From Bacteroidales bacterium (GTDB lineage Bacteria > Bacteroidota > Bacteroidia > Bacteroidales > UBA12077), in the NCBI GenBank assembly GCA_028282785.1, contig JANQHE010000011.1, forward strand, positions 1 through 58,003: a stretch of 58,003 nt of DNA, read 5' to 3'. A model generated the notes under the pieces. The model searched no databases, was not told the origin of the DNA, and worked only from the letters and a program-made list of their open reading frames with translations. Within the stretch, counting starts at the first letter, position 1. Each line of letters starts with the position of its first letter. The position numbers and the translations under genes were made by a program. Positions 39,882 through 50,323 of this stretch are shown here, in pieces.

Positions 39882-41993
39882 TTATACAAATTCACTTTTT
39901 CCTTTTGCTTTCTCAACTATTTCTTTAGCTATTCCATCAGGAACTTCTTCATAGTGAGAAAATTCCATAGTAGAAGTAGCTCTACCCGAACTAATTGTTC
40001 GTAAAACGGTTACATAACCGAATTTTTCTGCTAATGGTACTTTTGCCTTAATAACTCTGGCACCACCTTTGTTTTCCATTCCCTCAACTTTACCTCTACG
40101 CCTGTTAAAGTCGGCTATAATATCACCCATATATTCTTCAGGGGTAACTACTTCAGCAGCCATGATAGGTTCAAGTAATTTTGGCTTTGCTTTTGCACAT
40201 GCATTTTTAAATGCATGCCTAGCAGCTATTTCAAATGATAAAGAATCTGAATCCACCTCGTGGTATGAACCATCGATTAATGTTACTTTTAAGCTATCAA
40301 CAGGATATCCTGCTAACACACCATTGTACATTGCTTCTTCAAATCCTTTTTGAACAGCCGGTATATATTCTTTTGGAATATTTCCACCTTTAATTTTGTC
40401 AATAAACTGTAATCCGGCTTTGTGATCTTCATCTGCAGGACCGATCTCAACCTGAACATCTGCAAATTTACCACGACCACCAGATTGTTTCTTAAATACT
40501 TCTCTATGAGAAACCGTTTGCGTAATACTCTCTTTATATGCAACCTGTGGCGCACCTTGATTACACTCTACTTTAAATTCACGAACTAAACGATCAAGCA
40601 GAATTTCAAGGTGTAATTCACCCATTCCACTAATTACAGTTTGACCTGAATCTTCATCAACTTTTACAGAGAAAGTAGGATCTTCTTCAGCTAATTTATG
40701 AAGTGCCAGGTTTAATTTATCCAGATCTTTTTGTGTTTTTGGTTCAACGGCAATACCAATTACGGGATCGGGGAAATCCATTGATTCAAGAACGATTTGA
40801 CGTTTTTCATCACTTAAGGTATCACCTGTTCTTAAGTCTTTAAATCCAACGGCAGCACAAATATCTCCTGCTTCAATTACGTCTTTTGGATTTTGCTTAT
40901 TAGCATGCATTTGGTATAAACGAGAAATTCTTTCCCTTTTTCCGGTTCTAACATTCATTACATATGAACCGGACTCTATTTTTCCTGAATAAACTCTCAT
41001 AAATGCTAGACGACCAACAAATGGATCAGTAGCAATTTTAAATGCTAATGCTGATAATGGTTCGTTAGCGTCAGGTTTGCGTTCTACTTCTTCATCATTC
41101 TTTGGATTAATACCTGTAACTCCACCAATATCAAGTGGACTTGGTAAAAATGCGACGATCGAATCAAGTAATCTTTGAACGCCTTTATTTTTGAATGCTG
41201 ATCCGCAAAGCACCGGAGTAATTGTCATTTCAATTGTTGCTTTACGAATTACATCTAACATTTCTTCTTTTGTAATAGAGTCAGGATCTTCAAAAAATCT
41301 TTCCAAAAGCGCATCATCATGTTCAGCTACAGCTTCGATCAATTTTCCTCTCCATTCCTCAGCTTCTCCAACCAGTTCGGCAGGAATGTCTACTAATTCG
41401 TAATTAGTACCCATTTTCTGGTCATCGTGCCAAATAACAGCTTTGTTTTCAATTAAGTCAATAACTCCACGGAAATTTTCCTCCGATCCAATCGGAATCT
41501 GAAGAGGTATAGGATTTGCTCCTAATTTTTCCTTTATTTGGTTTACTACCGAAAAGAAATCTGCTCCATTACGGTCCATTTTATTTACAAATGCCATTCT
41601 TGGAACATTGTACTTATCAGCTTGACGCCATACTGTTTCTGATTGTGGTTCAACCCCTCCAACCGCACAAAATACCGCGATAGCACCATCCAGTATCCTT
41701 AATGAACGCTCAACCTCTACCGTAAAATCAACGTGACCCGGAGTATCAATAATGTTAATCTTATAATCCTGATCGTTGTATTTCCAATAAGTAGTTGTAG
41801 CGGCCGAGGTAATTGTAATACCTCTTTCCTGTTCCTGAACCATCCAGTCCATAGTTGCAGCCCCATCGTGTACTTCCCCAATACGATGAGTAATACCAGT
41901 ATAGAACAGAATTCTTTCTGTTGTAGTGGTCTTACCGGCATCAATGTGAGCCATGATCCCGATATTCCTGGTATTTTTAAGCGCTTTACTCAT
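39882..41993 (-). CDS. fusA: Elongation factor G
   Basis: 703 residues; ribosomal translocase. All GTPase motifs are canonical: AHIDAGKTT (P-loop), [15 protein letters not shown] (switch I), DTPGHVDF (G3 with the catalytic His), NKMDR (G4) and a GSAFKNKG (G5) block. Domains II-V follow, ending in the [20 protein letters not shown] region. It lies between rpsG and rpsJ. It contrasts with the divergent paralogue at 43361, which lacks the catalytic His. Confidence 0.98.
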   Translation of the reverse strand: MSKALKNTRNIGIMAHIDAGKTTTTERILFYTGITHRIGEVHDGAATMDWMVQEQERGITITSAATTTYWKYNDQDYKINIIDTPGHVDFTVEVERSLRILDGAIAVFCAVGGVEPQSETVWRQADKYNVPRMAFVNKMDRNGADFFSVVNQIKEKLGANPIPLQIPIGSEENFRGVIDLIENKAVIWHDDQKMGTNYELVDIPAELVGEAEEWRGKLIEAVAEHDDALLERFFEDPDSITKEEMLDVIRKATIEMTITPVLCGSAFKNKGVQRLLDSIVAFLPSPLDIGGVTGINPKNDEEVERKPDANEPLSALAFKIATDPFVGRLAFMRVYSGKIESGSYVMNVRTGKRERISRLYQMHANKQNPKDVIEAGDICAAVGFKDLRTGDTLSDEKRQIVLESMDFPDPVIGIAVEPKTQKDLDKLNLALHKLAEEDPTFSVKVDEDSGQTVISGMGELHLEILLDRLVREFKVECNQGAPQVAYKESITQTVSHREVFKKQSGGRGKFADVQVEIGPADEDHKAGLQFIDKIKGGNIPKEYIPAVQKGFEEAMYNGVLAGYPVDSLKVTLIDGSYHEVDSDSLSFEIAARHAFKNACAKAKPKLLEPIMAAEVVTPEEYMGDIIADFNRRRGKVEGMENKGGARVIKAKVPLAEKFGYVTVLRTISSGRATSTMEFSHYEEVPDGIAKEIVEKAKGKSEFV

Positions 41994-42027
41994 TATTAAT
42001 TTTTTTAACCCCTTTAACCCTATTTAT

Positions 42028-42504
42028 TTAAAATCTAAAATGCGCAAAAGCCTTGTTAGCTTCAGCCATTCTGTGTGTTTCTTCTTTTTTCTTGAATGCT
42101 CCACCTTCCTCGTTATAAGCAGCCATTATTTCTTGAGATAATTTTTCTGCCATGTTCTTACCACTTCGTTGGCGAGCATACTTAATCATATTTCTGATAC
42201 TAATTGCAGTCTTTCTTCTTGGATTTACTTCCATTGGAACCTGGAAAGTGGCACCACCAATCCTTCTACTTTTAACTTCAACCATTGGTGTTACATTTTC
42301 TAATGCTTTCTTCCAAATTTCAAGTGGCGTTTTTTCCTCTTCCTTATTTTTTGCAGCTAAAATTTCCATTGCATCATAAAAAACTCTGTATGCAAGGTTT
42401 TTCTTACCATCAACCATAAGATCGTTAACAAAACGAGTAACCAAAGTATCATTGAACTTTGGATCTGGCAATAATATTCGCGCTTTTGGTTTTGATTTTC
42501 TCAT
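42028..42504 (-). CDS. rpsG: Ribosomal protein S7
   Basis: 158 residues. Initiates 30S head assembly and sits at the E site. [20 protein letters not shown], the [20 protein letters not shown] and [17 protein letters not shown] region and the C-terminal [20 protein letters not shown] are diagnostic. It lies 25 bases after rpsL and 34 before fusA. Confidence 0.97.
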   Translation of the reverse strand: MRKSKPKARILLPDPKFNDTLVTRFVNDLMVDGKKNLAYRVFYDAMEILAAKNKEEEKTPLEIWKKALENVTPMVEVKSRRIGGATFQVPMEVNPRRKTAISIRNMIKYARQRSGKNMAEKLSQEIMAAYNEEGGAFKKKEETHRMAEANKAFAHFRF

Positions 42505-42529
42505 CTCTCTCTAAAATCTTTGTATTAGA

Positions 42530-42904
42530 TTATTTTTTTGGTCTCTTAGTTCCGTATTTTGAACGTCTTTGAGTTCTTCCTTCTACTCCTGAAGTATCTA
42601 GAGCACCTCTAATTAAGTGATATCTAACACCCGGAAGATCTTTTACCCTACCACCTCTAATTAAAACAATAGAGTGTTCTTGTAAATTATGACCTTCTCC
42701 AGGAATGTAAGCATTCACCTCCTTACCGTTCGTCAACCTTACCCTTGCAACTTTTCTCATTGCTGAGTTTGGTTTCTTAGGTGTTGTAGTATATACACGA
42801 GTACATACACCTCTTCTTTGAGGACAAGCATCCAATGCTGGAGCTTTTTTCTTCTCCACAATTTGAGTTCTTCCTTTTCTTACTAACTGCTGTATTGTAG
42901 GCAT
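42530..42904 (-). CDS. rpsL: Ribosomal protein S12
   Basis: 124 residues. Decoding-centre protein. Blocks [20 protein letters not shown] and [20 protein letters not shown] are typical, as is [18 protein letters not shown]. Both lysines linked to streptomycin sensitivity (in TPKKPNS and RVKDLPG) are present, so the sequence looks wild type there. It is the first gene of the 18-kb ribosomal block, with a candidate promoter 43 bases upstream. Confidence 0.97.
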   Translation of the reverse strand: MPTIQQLVRKGRTQIVEKKKAPALDACPQRRGVCTRVYTTTPKKPNSAMRKVARVRLTNGKEVNAYIPGEGHNLQEHSIVLIRGGRVKDLPGVRYHLIRGALDTSGVEGRTQRRSKYGTKRPKK

Positions 42905-42946
42905 ATAGACAACTATTTAAATTAATTCTTTTATAAAATCGGTCTG

Positions 42947-42978
42947 CAAAGGTATTCTTTTTTTTAATAAATCCACAA
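42947..42978 (-). promoter_or_regulatory. Candidate sigma-ABfr-type promoter of the ribosomal block
   Basis: On the minus strand a TTG (42978-42976) and TACCTTTG (42954-42947) are 21 bases apart, matching the Bacteroidota -33 TTTG/-7 TAnnTTTG pattern. The predicted start lies about 35 bases ahead of rpsL. The rest of this 456-base divergent gap (42905-43360) is AT-rich with a small CTTCGAAG palindrome near 43012; I see no gene in it. Confidence 0.5.
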
Positions 42979-43248
42979 TAAATGTTAATTTATTTCGCTT
43001 TTTTAAACGACTTCGAAGGAATTTAATTTTCAAACAAAACACCATTCCAAAAACCTAAAATCATTGATCTTTATTTATTTAACCGCCCAAAATTTTAACC
43101 GGAAAATGCCGCAAAATTATATTCTTTTTTAGAAAATAGCAAACGAAAGCACACTTTATTCATATTTTTTTGCTATTTAGAAAGGTTTTTAATATTAGCC
43201 TATTAACAAGGTTTTAAACCATTCATGTTTTTAATATATTATATACTC

Positions 43249-43278
43249 TTGTGTGTTTCCAAAAAATTACTATTTTTG
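43249..43278 (+). promoter_or_regulatory. Candidate promoter of the EF-G paralogue
   Basis: TTG at 43249-43251 and TATTTTTG at 43271-43278 with a 19-base spacer. The predicted leader is about 75 bases. It is the same motif as upstream of the DUF4290 and grpE genes. Confidence 0.55.
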
Positions 43279-43360
43279 ATGCCCATTTATTTATCTTGTT
43301 ATAAATGTTTTGTTTTTAAGAAATTACAAGAATAATTATTAATTAAATCATTAAATACAT

Positions 43361-45517
43361 ATGAAAACTTATCAAACTGATAAAATTAAGAATATCGCTT
43401 TGATTGGTAATGGGGGGTCTGGTAAGACCTCCATTGCAGAAGCGATGCTTTTTGAAGGCGGTGTTATTGATAGGAAAGGTACGGTAAACGGAAAGAATAC
43501 TGCATCTGACTATAATGAAATTGAACATGAAAATTTAAATTCAGTTTTCTCAACTGTATTATATACAGAGTTTAACGATCATAAAATAAATATAATAGAC
43601 ACCCCAGGTGCGGATGATTTTATCGGTGGTGTTATTTCATCCTTCAGTGCAGCAGATCTTGCAGTAATGGCAATTAATGCTCAGCAAGGTGTTGAAGTTG
43701 GTACTGAAATTCTAAACAGACATTGCGATACATATAACAAACCTTTAATGTTTGTTATGAACAAATTAGATCATGAAAATGCAAACTTTGAAAAAGCACT
43801 GGAATCCTTAAAAGCATCTTTTGGAAGTAAAGTTGTCGTTGTACAGTATCCTGTTGCAAATGGACCTGACTTTAATGCAATCATTGATGTACTTTTAATG
43901 AAAATGTACAAATTCAAGGAAAATGGAGAAAGAGAGATTTTAGAAATTCCTGATGATCAAAAAGATACCGCAGAAGAATTGCATAATACATTAGTTGAAG
44001 CTGCAGCTGAAAACGATGAGCAGTTAATGGAACTTTTCTTTGAAAAAGGATCTTTAGATGAAAACGAAATGAGAAAAGGAATAACTGCTGGATTGATCTC
44101 CAGAGGTATGTTCCCTGTTTTCTGTATTTCGGCTGAAAAGAGTTATGGTATTAAAAGGATTTTAGAATTCATTACAAATGTTGCTCCTACTCCGGACGTA
44201 ATGCCTGCACCTGAAACTGAAGATGGAAAAGCTATTGTATGTAAAGAAAGTGATCCAACTTCAATATTTGTATTTAAAACTGCTAATGAATCTCATATTG
44301 GAGAAATTAACTATTTCAAAGTTACTTCAGGTACAGTATCTGAGGGAATGGATTTAAATAATAACAATACCAGTACCAAAGAAAGATTATCACAATTATA
44401 TGCTGTTGCAGGTAAAAACAGAACAAAGGTTTCAAAACTTGTTGCAGGTGATATTGGGGCAGCAGTAAAATTAAAAAATACAAAAACAAATCACTCTTTA
44501 ACTGATCCAAAAGCTTCATTTAAATTTCCTGCTATAGATTTCCCTGAAGCTAAACATAGAACTGCAATTAAAGCTGTTAATGAATCTGATGATGAAAAAT
44601 TGGGAGAAGCTTTAGCCAGATTGCAGGAAATTGATCCAACTGTATCTGTTGAGTATTCAAAAGAATTGAAACAAATCATTCTTTCCGGTCAAGGAGAGTA
44701 TCATCTAAATAATATTGTTAAATGGCATTTGGATAATGTTTATAAAATTGAATCTGAATTTTATGCTCCAAAAATCCCTTATAGAGAAACTATTACAAAA
44801 GTAGCTGGTGCTGATTACCGTCATAAGAAACAATCAGGTGGTTCTGGTCAATTTGGTGAAGTACATATGGTAATTGAACCTTTTAAAGAAGGAATGCCAG
44901 ATCCTGTTTCATACAAAATTAATGGAAAAGAAATTAAAGTTAATGTAAGAAATAAAGAAGAGCATCCACTTCCTTGGGGAGGAATGTTAGTATATTATAA
45001 TTGTATTGTTGGTGGAGCTATTGATGCTCGTTTCTTACCTGCAATCTTAAAAGGTATCATGGAAAAAATGGAAGAAGGACCACTTACCGGTTCTTATGCT
45101 CGTGATATCAGAGTAGCTGTATACGATGGTAAAATGCACCCGGTTGATTCAAATGAAATTTCATTTAAACTAGCGGGACGTAATGCGTTTAGAACTGCGT
45201 TTAAAAACGCTGGTCCGAAAATTATGGAACCTATCTATGATGTTGAAGTATTAGTCCCATCGGACAGAATGGGTGATGTAATGAGTGATTTACAAGGTAG
45301 AAGAGCCATGATCGAAGGTATGAATAGTGATAAAGGTTTCGAGAAACTAAACGCTAAAGTGCCTTTAGCAGAACTTAATAAATATTCAACTGCTTTAAGT
45401 TCATTAACTGGTGGTAGAGCAACATACTCAATGAAGTTCTCAAAATACGAACAAGTTCCAATGGATGTTCAAGAAAAATTAATGAAAGCTTTCGAAGAGG
45501 AAGAAGCAGAAGATTAA
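43361..45517 (+). CDS. EF-G paralogue (EF-G2 type) lacking the catalytic histidine
   Basis: 718 residues with the full EF-G domain layout. The P-loop is GNGGSGKTS (17-25) and G4 is NKLD (134-137), so GTP can bind. G3 reads DTPGADDF (80-87), with Ala84 where translational GTPases carry the catalytic His. Switch I is altered too (EIEHENLNSVFS instead of QERGIT). Established for Bacteroides thetaiotaomicron: an EF-G2 paralogue can translocate without GTP hydrolysis and helps under starvation. By these substitutions this protein probably belongs to the same class. It is divergent from rpsL, has its own promoter, and ends at a two-way terminator. Confidence 0.9.
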   Translation: MKTYQTDKIKNIALIGNGGSGKTSIAEAMLFEGGVIDRKGTVNGKNTASDYNEIEHENLNSVFSTVLYTEFNDHKINIIDTPGADDFIGGVISSFSAADLAVMAINAQQGVEVGTEILNRHCDTYNKPLMFVMNKLDHENANFEKALESLKASFGSKVVVVQYPVANGPDFNAIIDVLLMKMYKFKENGEREILEIPDDQKDTAEELHNTLVEAAAENDEQLMELFFEKGSLDENEMRKGITAGLISRGMFPVFCISAEKSYGIKRILEFITNVAPTPDVMPAPETEDGKAIVCKESDPTSIFVFKTANESHIGEINYFKVTSGTVSEGMDLNNNNTSTKERLSQLYAVAGKNRTKVSKLVAGDIGAAVKLKNTKTNHSLTDPKASFKFPAIDFPEAKHRTAIKAVNESDDEKLGEALARLQEIDPTVSVEYSKELKQIILSGQGEYHLNNIVKWHLDNVYKIESEFYAPKIPYRETITKVAGADYRHKKQSGGSGQFGEVHMVIEPFKEGMPDPVSYKINGKEIKVNVRNKEEHPLPWGGMLVYYNCIVGGAIDARFLPAILKGIMEKMEEGPLTGSYARDIRVAVYDGKMHPVDSNEISFKLAGRNAFRTAFKNAGPKIMEPIYDVEVLVPSDRMGDVMSDLQGRRAMIEGMNSDKGFEKLNAKVPLAELNKYSTALSSLTGGRATYSMKFSKYEQVPMDVQEKLMKAFEEEEAED

Positions 45518-45536
45518 TATTTTATCACATATATAG

Positions 45537-45569
45537 AAAAAAGCTTGATCAAATTGATCAAGCTTTTTT
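45537..45569. terminator. Bidirectional terminator between convergent genes
   Basis: AAAAAAGCTTGATCAA and TTGATCAAGCTTTTTT, 16-base perfect arms around one base, with A- and T-runs on both sides. It serves the EF-G paralogue (plus) and the T9SS-type protein gene (minus). Confidence 0.9.
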
Positions 45570-45590
45570 AATATAATAGTTTTTACATAT

Positions 45591-47021
45591 TTAACGGTAC
45601 AACCTTATTAATCCAAAACTTGAACCTGAAGTTCCTCCCGATTCAGATCCTTCTCCGCCTGATCCTTCGCTCTGGGTAGTATTTTTACCCCAGTTATTAT
45701 TATTGTAATTTACATTATCCCAACCTGTTATTTCTACAACAAAAAAATAATTTCCTGCTGCAGCCTCCCGATTACTATTTTTAACTTTACCATCCCAACC
45801 TTCCCAGTCGCGAATATCTCCTTCATATTCATGGACAAGCTGTCCTGCCTGGGTAAATATTACAATTTTAAAATCCCGAATTGATTTATATCCTTCTTTA
45901 ACTATAAAAATATCATTAATATTATCTCCATTCGGTGTAAAAACATTTGGGAACTCAACCTCCGAAGGTTCAACTTTTATATTTAAGAATATCGAATCGA
46001 TACATCCATATTCGCTTTCACTATACATTCTTAAAACGTATGTTTTTCCGGAATCTGCCGCACTAAAATAATATGTATGTTCCGGCTCCAATAAATAATC
46101 ATTTGTAAAAATAGTATCAGCATCATTATTCCATAAGGTATCGCCAAAAAACCAGATGTAACTTTCACTATTTAAAGATTCGTTTGAAAACCGAACCTTT
46201 AAAGGAGCTGATCCGCTTATTTCAGCATCACTATTTCCTGTACTGATCATTTCATCTGTTTTATCATCAAGCGTTGTCCAGGAAAAGTCCGCATCTGTCT
46301 CAATTGCTGTATATTCTATGTCATCTTCAGCCGTGCAGCCAAACTTGTCGGTAACAAGAACCGAAAACGTAGTATTTTCTGTAGGTAATTCCGAATCATT
46401 ATCTGTAGGGTCTTCGCCAATACTTGTAAATGGTCCATTATAACTTCTAAAGTTATCCATGTTCGGAGATGCTGACCATTCATATGTATTAATTTTATTT
46501 CTTAAAGTATAAGGTTCGTTGGTATCCGGATCATAATAAACTAAAGGTGTATCAAAATAAGTTGTTGTATGATAATAGGGATCAGTCAATAAAGCTAAAT
46601 AATCACAATCATTTTCATCATGAAATTGAATTTCAACAGTTAACTCATTATTTATATATATCCACGCTATATACTCCTGTATACTTGATCCATCATTTAA
46701 TATTACTTTATAACCCCCAATTGATAAGCCTGTTGCGGTAGAACTTGTTGAATCATTACTAATTGTAAAAGTACTTACTACATCTGTAAAATCTTGTGTT
46801 GTTTCATTGTACTTAAACCACGTAAAATCAAATCCTCCAAACCCCGTTGAATCACTGGCTATTAAATCTCCTGAGCTTACCTGATCACCACAAAAAACAA
46901 AAATCATATTGCTATCTGAATATTCCGTTGCTTCCGAATATGCTGAAGGAGAAGAAATCTGAGCAAACCCGTTTATTCCAATTGCTAATAGCAATGTAAA
47001 ACTTAAATATCTTAAAATCAT
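45591..47021 (-). CDS. Secreted protein with gliding-motility/T9SS type B C-terminal domain
   Basis: About 476 residues. The frame is open to 47045, but ATG 47021 gives a clean signal peptide (MILRYLSFTLLLAIGINGFAQ without further residues), so I use it. The middle contains PKD/Ig-like segments (APLKVRFSNESLNSESYIWF then FGDT; LEPEHTYYF). The C-terminus is the CHU_C type sorting domain: FPNVFTPNGDNINDIF, then DFKIVIFTQAGQLVHEY, WDGK and GNYFFVVEI. Type IX secretion would move it across the outer membrane. The final strand GLIRLYR is split off by an unusual N/G/S/E-rich insert of about 30 residues. Cys residues are few. It is transcribed alone, convergent with the EF-G paralogue. Confidence 0.85.
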   Translation of the reverse strand: MILRYLSFTLLLAIGINGFAQISSPSAYSEATEYSDSNMIFVFCGDQVSSGDLIASDSTGFGGFDFTWFKYNETTQDFTDVVSTFTISNDSTSSTATGLSIGGYKVILNDGSSIQEYIAWIYINNELTVEIQFHDENDCDYLALLTDPYYHTTTYFDTPLVYYDPDTNEPYTLRNKINTYEWSASPNMDNFRSYNGPFTSIGEDPTDNDSELPTENTTFSVLVTDKFGCTAEDDIEYTAIETDADFSWTTLDDKTDEMISTGNSDAEISGSAPLKVRFSNESLNSESYIWFFGDTLWNNDADTIFTNDYLLEPEHTYYFSAADSGKTYVLRMYSESEYGCIDSIFLNIKVEPSEVEFPNVFTPNGDNINDIFIVKEGYKSIRDFKIVIFTQAGQLVHEYEGDIRDWEGWDGKVKNSNREAAAGNYFFVVEITGWDNVNYNNNNWGKNTTQSEGSGGEGSESGGTSGSSFGLIRLYR

Positions 47022-47260
47022 TGTATAATAAAATTTTCCGAACAATTATGGAATCTACAATAATAACAATTATCGTCCAATTAAATTGTATGACAACTCG
47101 CTTTTTTATTTTTCAACAACAAAATAACATCATTTAATTATCAGTATTTTAATCGGTTTAAAAATGTGTATAAATACTTCTAAGCTATCTTGGTTCAACA
47201 GATAATAGAGTATATTTTTACAGATTCAATTTATAAAAAACAGTAAAGGGATCAATTAAA

Positions 47261-49618
47261 GTGTACGATTATTTAAAAGATTTAAACGAGGTTCAGAAAG
47301 AAGCTGTAATGAACTACCAGGGAGCATCTTTAGTAATTGCAGGTGCCGGATCGGGAAAGACGAGGGTACTTACTTACAGAATAACGCATTTACTTGCAAA
47401 CACTGTTCCTGCGCATAAAATACTTGCGCTAACTTTTACTAATAAAGCTGCAGCTGAAATGAAGTCGCGCATAGCTAAAATGGTAGGTAATGATGTTGCG
47501 CGTTTTCTATGGATGGGTACATTCCACTCTATCTTTGCCCGTATTTTAAGGATGGAAGCTGAACATCTTGGTTACACTTCGAACTATACTATTTATGACA
47601 CCATAGACTCTAAAAATCTTGTTAAAAAGATTATTAAAGAATTAGGTTTAGATGATAAAACATATAAGCCCGGAGAAATCTACGGTCGAATTTCCAGTGC
47701 CAAAAATAATCTGATAAGCGCTAAAGCATATGCAAGTAATCAGCAGGTAATTGTTCAAGATCAGAAAAACAAGCGTCCGCGAACAGCAGAAATTTACATG
47801 ATTTATGCTAACAGGTGTAAAAAAGCAGATGCTATGGATTTTGATGATCTGCTTTTAAATACAAACATTCTATTTAGGGATTTCCCTGATGTGCTGGAAA
47901 AATACCAGGACAAATTTCAATACATTTTAGTTGATGAGTATCAGGATACAAATTTCTCTCAATATCTTATTATTAATAAACTAAGTACAAAAAATAAAAA
48001 TATTTGCGTAGTTGGCGATGATGCTCAAAGTATTTATGCTTTTCGTGGAGCTAAAATTGAAAATATCCTGAATTTCAGAAATGATTACCCGGGTTACCAA
48101 CTATATAAACTAGAACAGAACTACCGATCAACCAAAACTATTGTTGAGGCAGCAAACAGTTTAATCAAAAAGAATAAAGAACAAATTCCTAAAAAAGCAT
48201 ATTCTCAGAATGAGATTGGTGAGAAAATCAAAGTAATAGAAGCTGAAACTGATAAGGATGAAGCTTACTCTGTAGCAATAGTAATCCGGGACACTGCTAC
48301 AGATCGTGGATATGATTATAAAGATTTTGCCATTTTATACAGAACCAACGCTCAATCAAGAAGCTTTGAGGAAGCTTTGCGTAAATTTAACATACCATAT
48401 AAAGTATTTGGAAGTATTTCTTTCTACCAAAGAAAAGAAATAAAAGATGTATTAGCATATTTCCGGTTAGCTGTAAACCAGAAGGATGACGAAGCCTTAT
48501 TACGCATTATTAATTACCCAACAAGAGGAATTGGAAATACAACTATTTCTAAGGTAGAAACTTACGCAAATAATCAAAACCTGAATATTTGGGAAGTTCT
48601 ATTAAAAATTGAAAAAATACAAATTGGCTTAAACGCCGGTACTACCAATAAGTTAATCAAATTTAGGAATTTGATCCAAGGTTTTATAGAAGATATTAAA
48701 AGTTTGGATGCTTATGATGTTGCAATGGAGATGGCTAAAGAGTCAGGCATTTTAAAAGAGCTGAATAATCCGGAATCGCATGAAGATCAAACTAAATTTG
48801 AAAATGTTGAAGAGTTGCTAAACGGTATCAAAGAATTTGTGGATGAAAATGATGATTCAGATTTTTTTCCTTCTCTGGATAAATTCATGGAGAATGTTGC
48901 TTTATTAACTAATCAGGACAATGAAAAGGATGAAGATTTTAATAAAGTAACCATCATGACTATTCACTCTGCGAAAGGTTTGGAATTTAAATATGTTTTT
49001 TTAGCAGGTTTGGAGGAGGAATTATTTCCATCGGCAATGGCTTCCGGAACACAAAAAGAATTGGAGGAAGAAAGAAGGTTATTTTATGTGGCTTTAACCA
49101 GAGCTGAAGAATCTGCCACGATTTCTTTTGCAAAGGAAAGGTATAAATGGGGAGTTCCGACATCGTGCCGTCCGAGCAGATTTATCAAAGAAGTTGATGA
49201 ACAATACCTGGATTTACCGGATTCATTCTACGACCAACCAACCACACCATTTGGAGATAACCTTTTTGAAGACTCATCGAAACCTCGATTTGAAAGAAAA
49301 CCTGCTCGCCCGTCTGCCGACAAGGCAGGTCCGGCAGGCGAGAAACCGGGAATAAATGCTACCATACCACAAGTAAATAAGAAGTTAGTTAAGTTAAGTG
49401 AAGCAAATAGAAAGTCAGGTAATTCAAATGTTGATTTTAAACCTGATGACCCTTCTTTAATTGAAGAAGGTATGATTGTTCGTCATGCAAAATTCGGATT
49501 AGGAGAAGTAGTAATAATAGAAGGAGCTGAACCAAATAAGAAAGCCAAGGTTAATTTCGAAGTAGTTGGCGAGAAACAACTTCTTCTGAAGTTCGCTAAA
49601 TTACAGATCGTGAATTGA
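47261..49618 (+). CDS. pcrA: PcrA/UvrD-type superfamily 1 DNA helicase
   Basis: 785 residues; ATP-driven 3'-5' helicase for nucleotide-excision repair and for clearing recombination intermediates. Motifs are Walker A GAGSGKTR (about 28-35), TFTNKAAAEMKSR (Ia), VDEYQDTN (Walker B), GDDAQSIYAFRGA (III), QNYRSTK (IV), TIHSAKGLEFK (V) and FYVALTRAEE (VI). The C-terminal Tudor-like domain (GMIVRHAKFGLGEVVIIEGA) binds RNA polymerase in PcrA. It starts at GTG 47261. A palindromic element inserts [14 protein letters not shown] at residues 681-694 in the linker between the helicase core and the Tudor domain, where it should not harm folding. Confidence 0.93.
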   Translation: MYDYLKDLNEVQKEAVMNYQGASLVIAGAGSGKTRVLTYRITHLLANTVPAHKILALTFTNKAAAEMKSRIAKMVGNDVARFLWMGTFHSIFARILRMEAEHLGYTSNYTIYDTIDSKNLVKKIIKELGLDDKTYKPGEIYGRISSAKNNLISAKAYASNQQVIVQDQKNKRPRTAEIYMIYANRCKKADAMDFDDLLLNTNILFRDFPDVLEKYQDKFQYILVDEYQDTNFSQYLIINKLSTKNKNICVVGDDAQSIYAFRGAKIENILNFRNDYPGYQLYKLEQNYRSTKTIVEAANSLIKKNKEQIPKKAYSQNEIGEKIKVIEAETDKDEAYSVAIVIRDTATDRGYDYKDFAILYRTNAQSRSFEEALRKFNIPYKVFGSISFYQRKEIKDVLAYFRLAVNQKDDEALLRIINYPTRGIGNTTISKVETYANNQNLNIWEVLLKIEKIQIGLNAGTTNKLIKFRNLIQGFIEDIKSLDAYDVAMEMAKESGILKELNNPESHEDQTKFENVEELLNGIKEFVDENDDSDFFPSLDKFMENVALLTNQDNEKDEDFNKVTIMTIHSAKGLEFKYVFLAGLEEELFPSAMASGTQKELEEERRLFYVALTRAEESATISFAKERYKWGVPTSCRPSRFIKEVDEQYLDLPDSFYDQPTTPFGDNLFEDSSKPRFERKPARPSADKAGPAGEKPGINATIPQVNKKLVKLSEANRKSGNSNVDFKPDDPSLIEEGMIVRHAKFGLGEVVIIEGAEPNKKAKVNFEVVGEKQLLLKFAKLQIVN
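49301..49342 (+). repeat. Long form of the GC-rich palindromic coding element in the helicase gene
   Basis: 42 bases, identical to the coding-strand copy in rplQ. It starts on a codon boundary and encodes [20 protein letters not shown] and GGCGAG form the outer arms, CTGCC and GGCAG an inner hairpin. It is strikingly GC-rich in an AT-rich gene. Confidence 0.9.
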
Positions 49619-49679
49619 TTGACAAAAGAATTGTAAAACATCAACAAATTAAATGATACAATTAATATTTTTTTAAATC

Positions 49680-49711
49680 TTTGATTGCTAAATCAAAATA
49701 GACTATTTTTG
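49680..49711 (+). promoter_or_regulatory. Candidate promoter of the DUF4290 gene
   Basis: TTTG at 49680-49683 and TATTTTTG at 49704-49711 with a 20-base spacer, a full match to the Bacteroidota consensus. The start codon is 22 bases further on, giving a very short leader. Confidence 0.6.
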
Positions 49712-49732
49712 CACAAAATCACAATGTAAATT

Positions 49733-50323
49733 ATGGAATATAATACAAGCAGAAAAAAACTCGTATTACCCGAGTATGGAAGAAATATCCAAAAAATGGT
49801 TGAATTAACAAAGGCCGAGCCGGATAACGAGAAAAGAAACAAAATGGCTCAGGCGATTATTGCAATTATGGGTAATATGAATCCTCACCTTAGAGATATT
49901 GCTGACTTCAAACACAAGTTATGGGACCACCTTGCAATTATTTCTGAATTTGATTTGGATATCAATTCACCATATGCTCCTCCTGTAATTGAAACCTTAC
50001 AAGAGAAACCAGAATCTGTTCCTTATAATAATAAAGATGCAAAGTTTAAGCATTATGGACAAACTATTGAAAAAATGGTTAAGGTTGCTATTGATATGGA
50101 AGATGGCGAATTAAAAGAAATTCTAATCCAGCTTATAGCTAACCACATGAAAAAAAGCTATTTAACCTGGAATAAGGAAGCTGTAGCAGATGAACTTATT
50201 TTTAAGGATTTAAAGGTTTTATCAGGAGGTAAAATTGATTTAAATATCGAAGAAACAACCTTAACCGAGACCAAAGATATTCTTGCTAAAAATAAGCGAA
50301 GAAGGATCCAGAGAAAGAAATAA
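49733..50323 (+). CDS. DUF4290 family protein
   Basis: 196 residues, mostly helical and soluble. YNTSRKKLVLPEYGRNIQKM and VELTKAEPD begin the family pattern, followed by MAQAIIAIMGNMNPHLRDIA, DFKHKLWDHLAIIS and HYGQTIEKMVKVAIDMEDGE. The family is found in Bacteroidota and its function is not established. It has its own promoter and is followed after 267 bases by murA; the conserved neighbourhood with murA and grpE-dnaJ hints at envelope or stress housekeeping, but that is inference. The C-terminus is a basic KNKRRRIQRKK tail that may bind nucleic acid. Confidence 0.9.
   Translation: MEYNTSRKKLVLPEYGRNIQKMVELTKAEPDNEKRNKMAQAIIAIMGNMNPHLRDIADFKHKLWDHLAIISEFDLDINSPYAPPVIETLQEKPESVPYNNKDAKFKHYGQTIEKMVKVAIDMEDGELKEILIQLIANHMKKSYLTWNKEAVADELIFKDLKVLSGGKIDLNIEETTLTETKDILAKNKRRRIQRKK

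Noticed and set aside
42905-43360. A structured ribosomal leader or riboswitch in the rpsL-EF-G2 gap
   Set aside because: Apart from two promoter candidates and a short palindrome I found no stem set matching a known leader, and the predicted rpsL leader is only about 35 bases.
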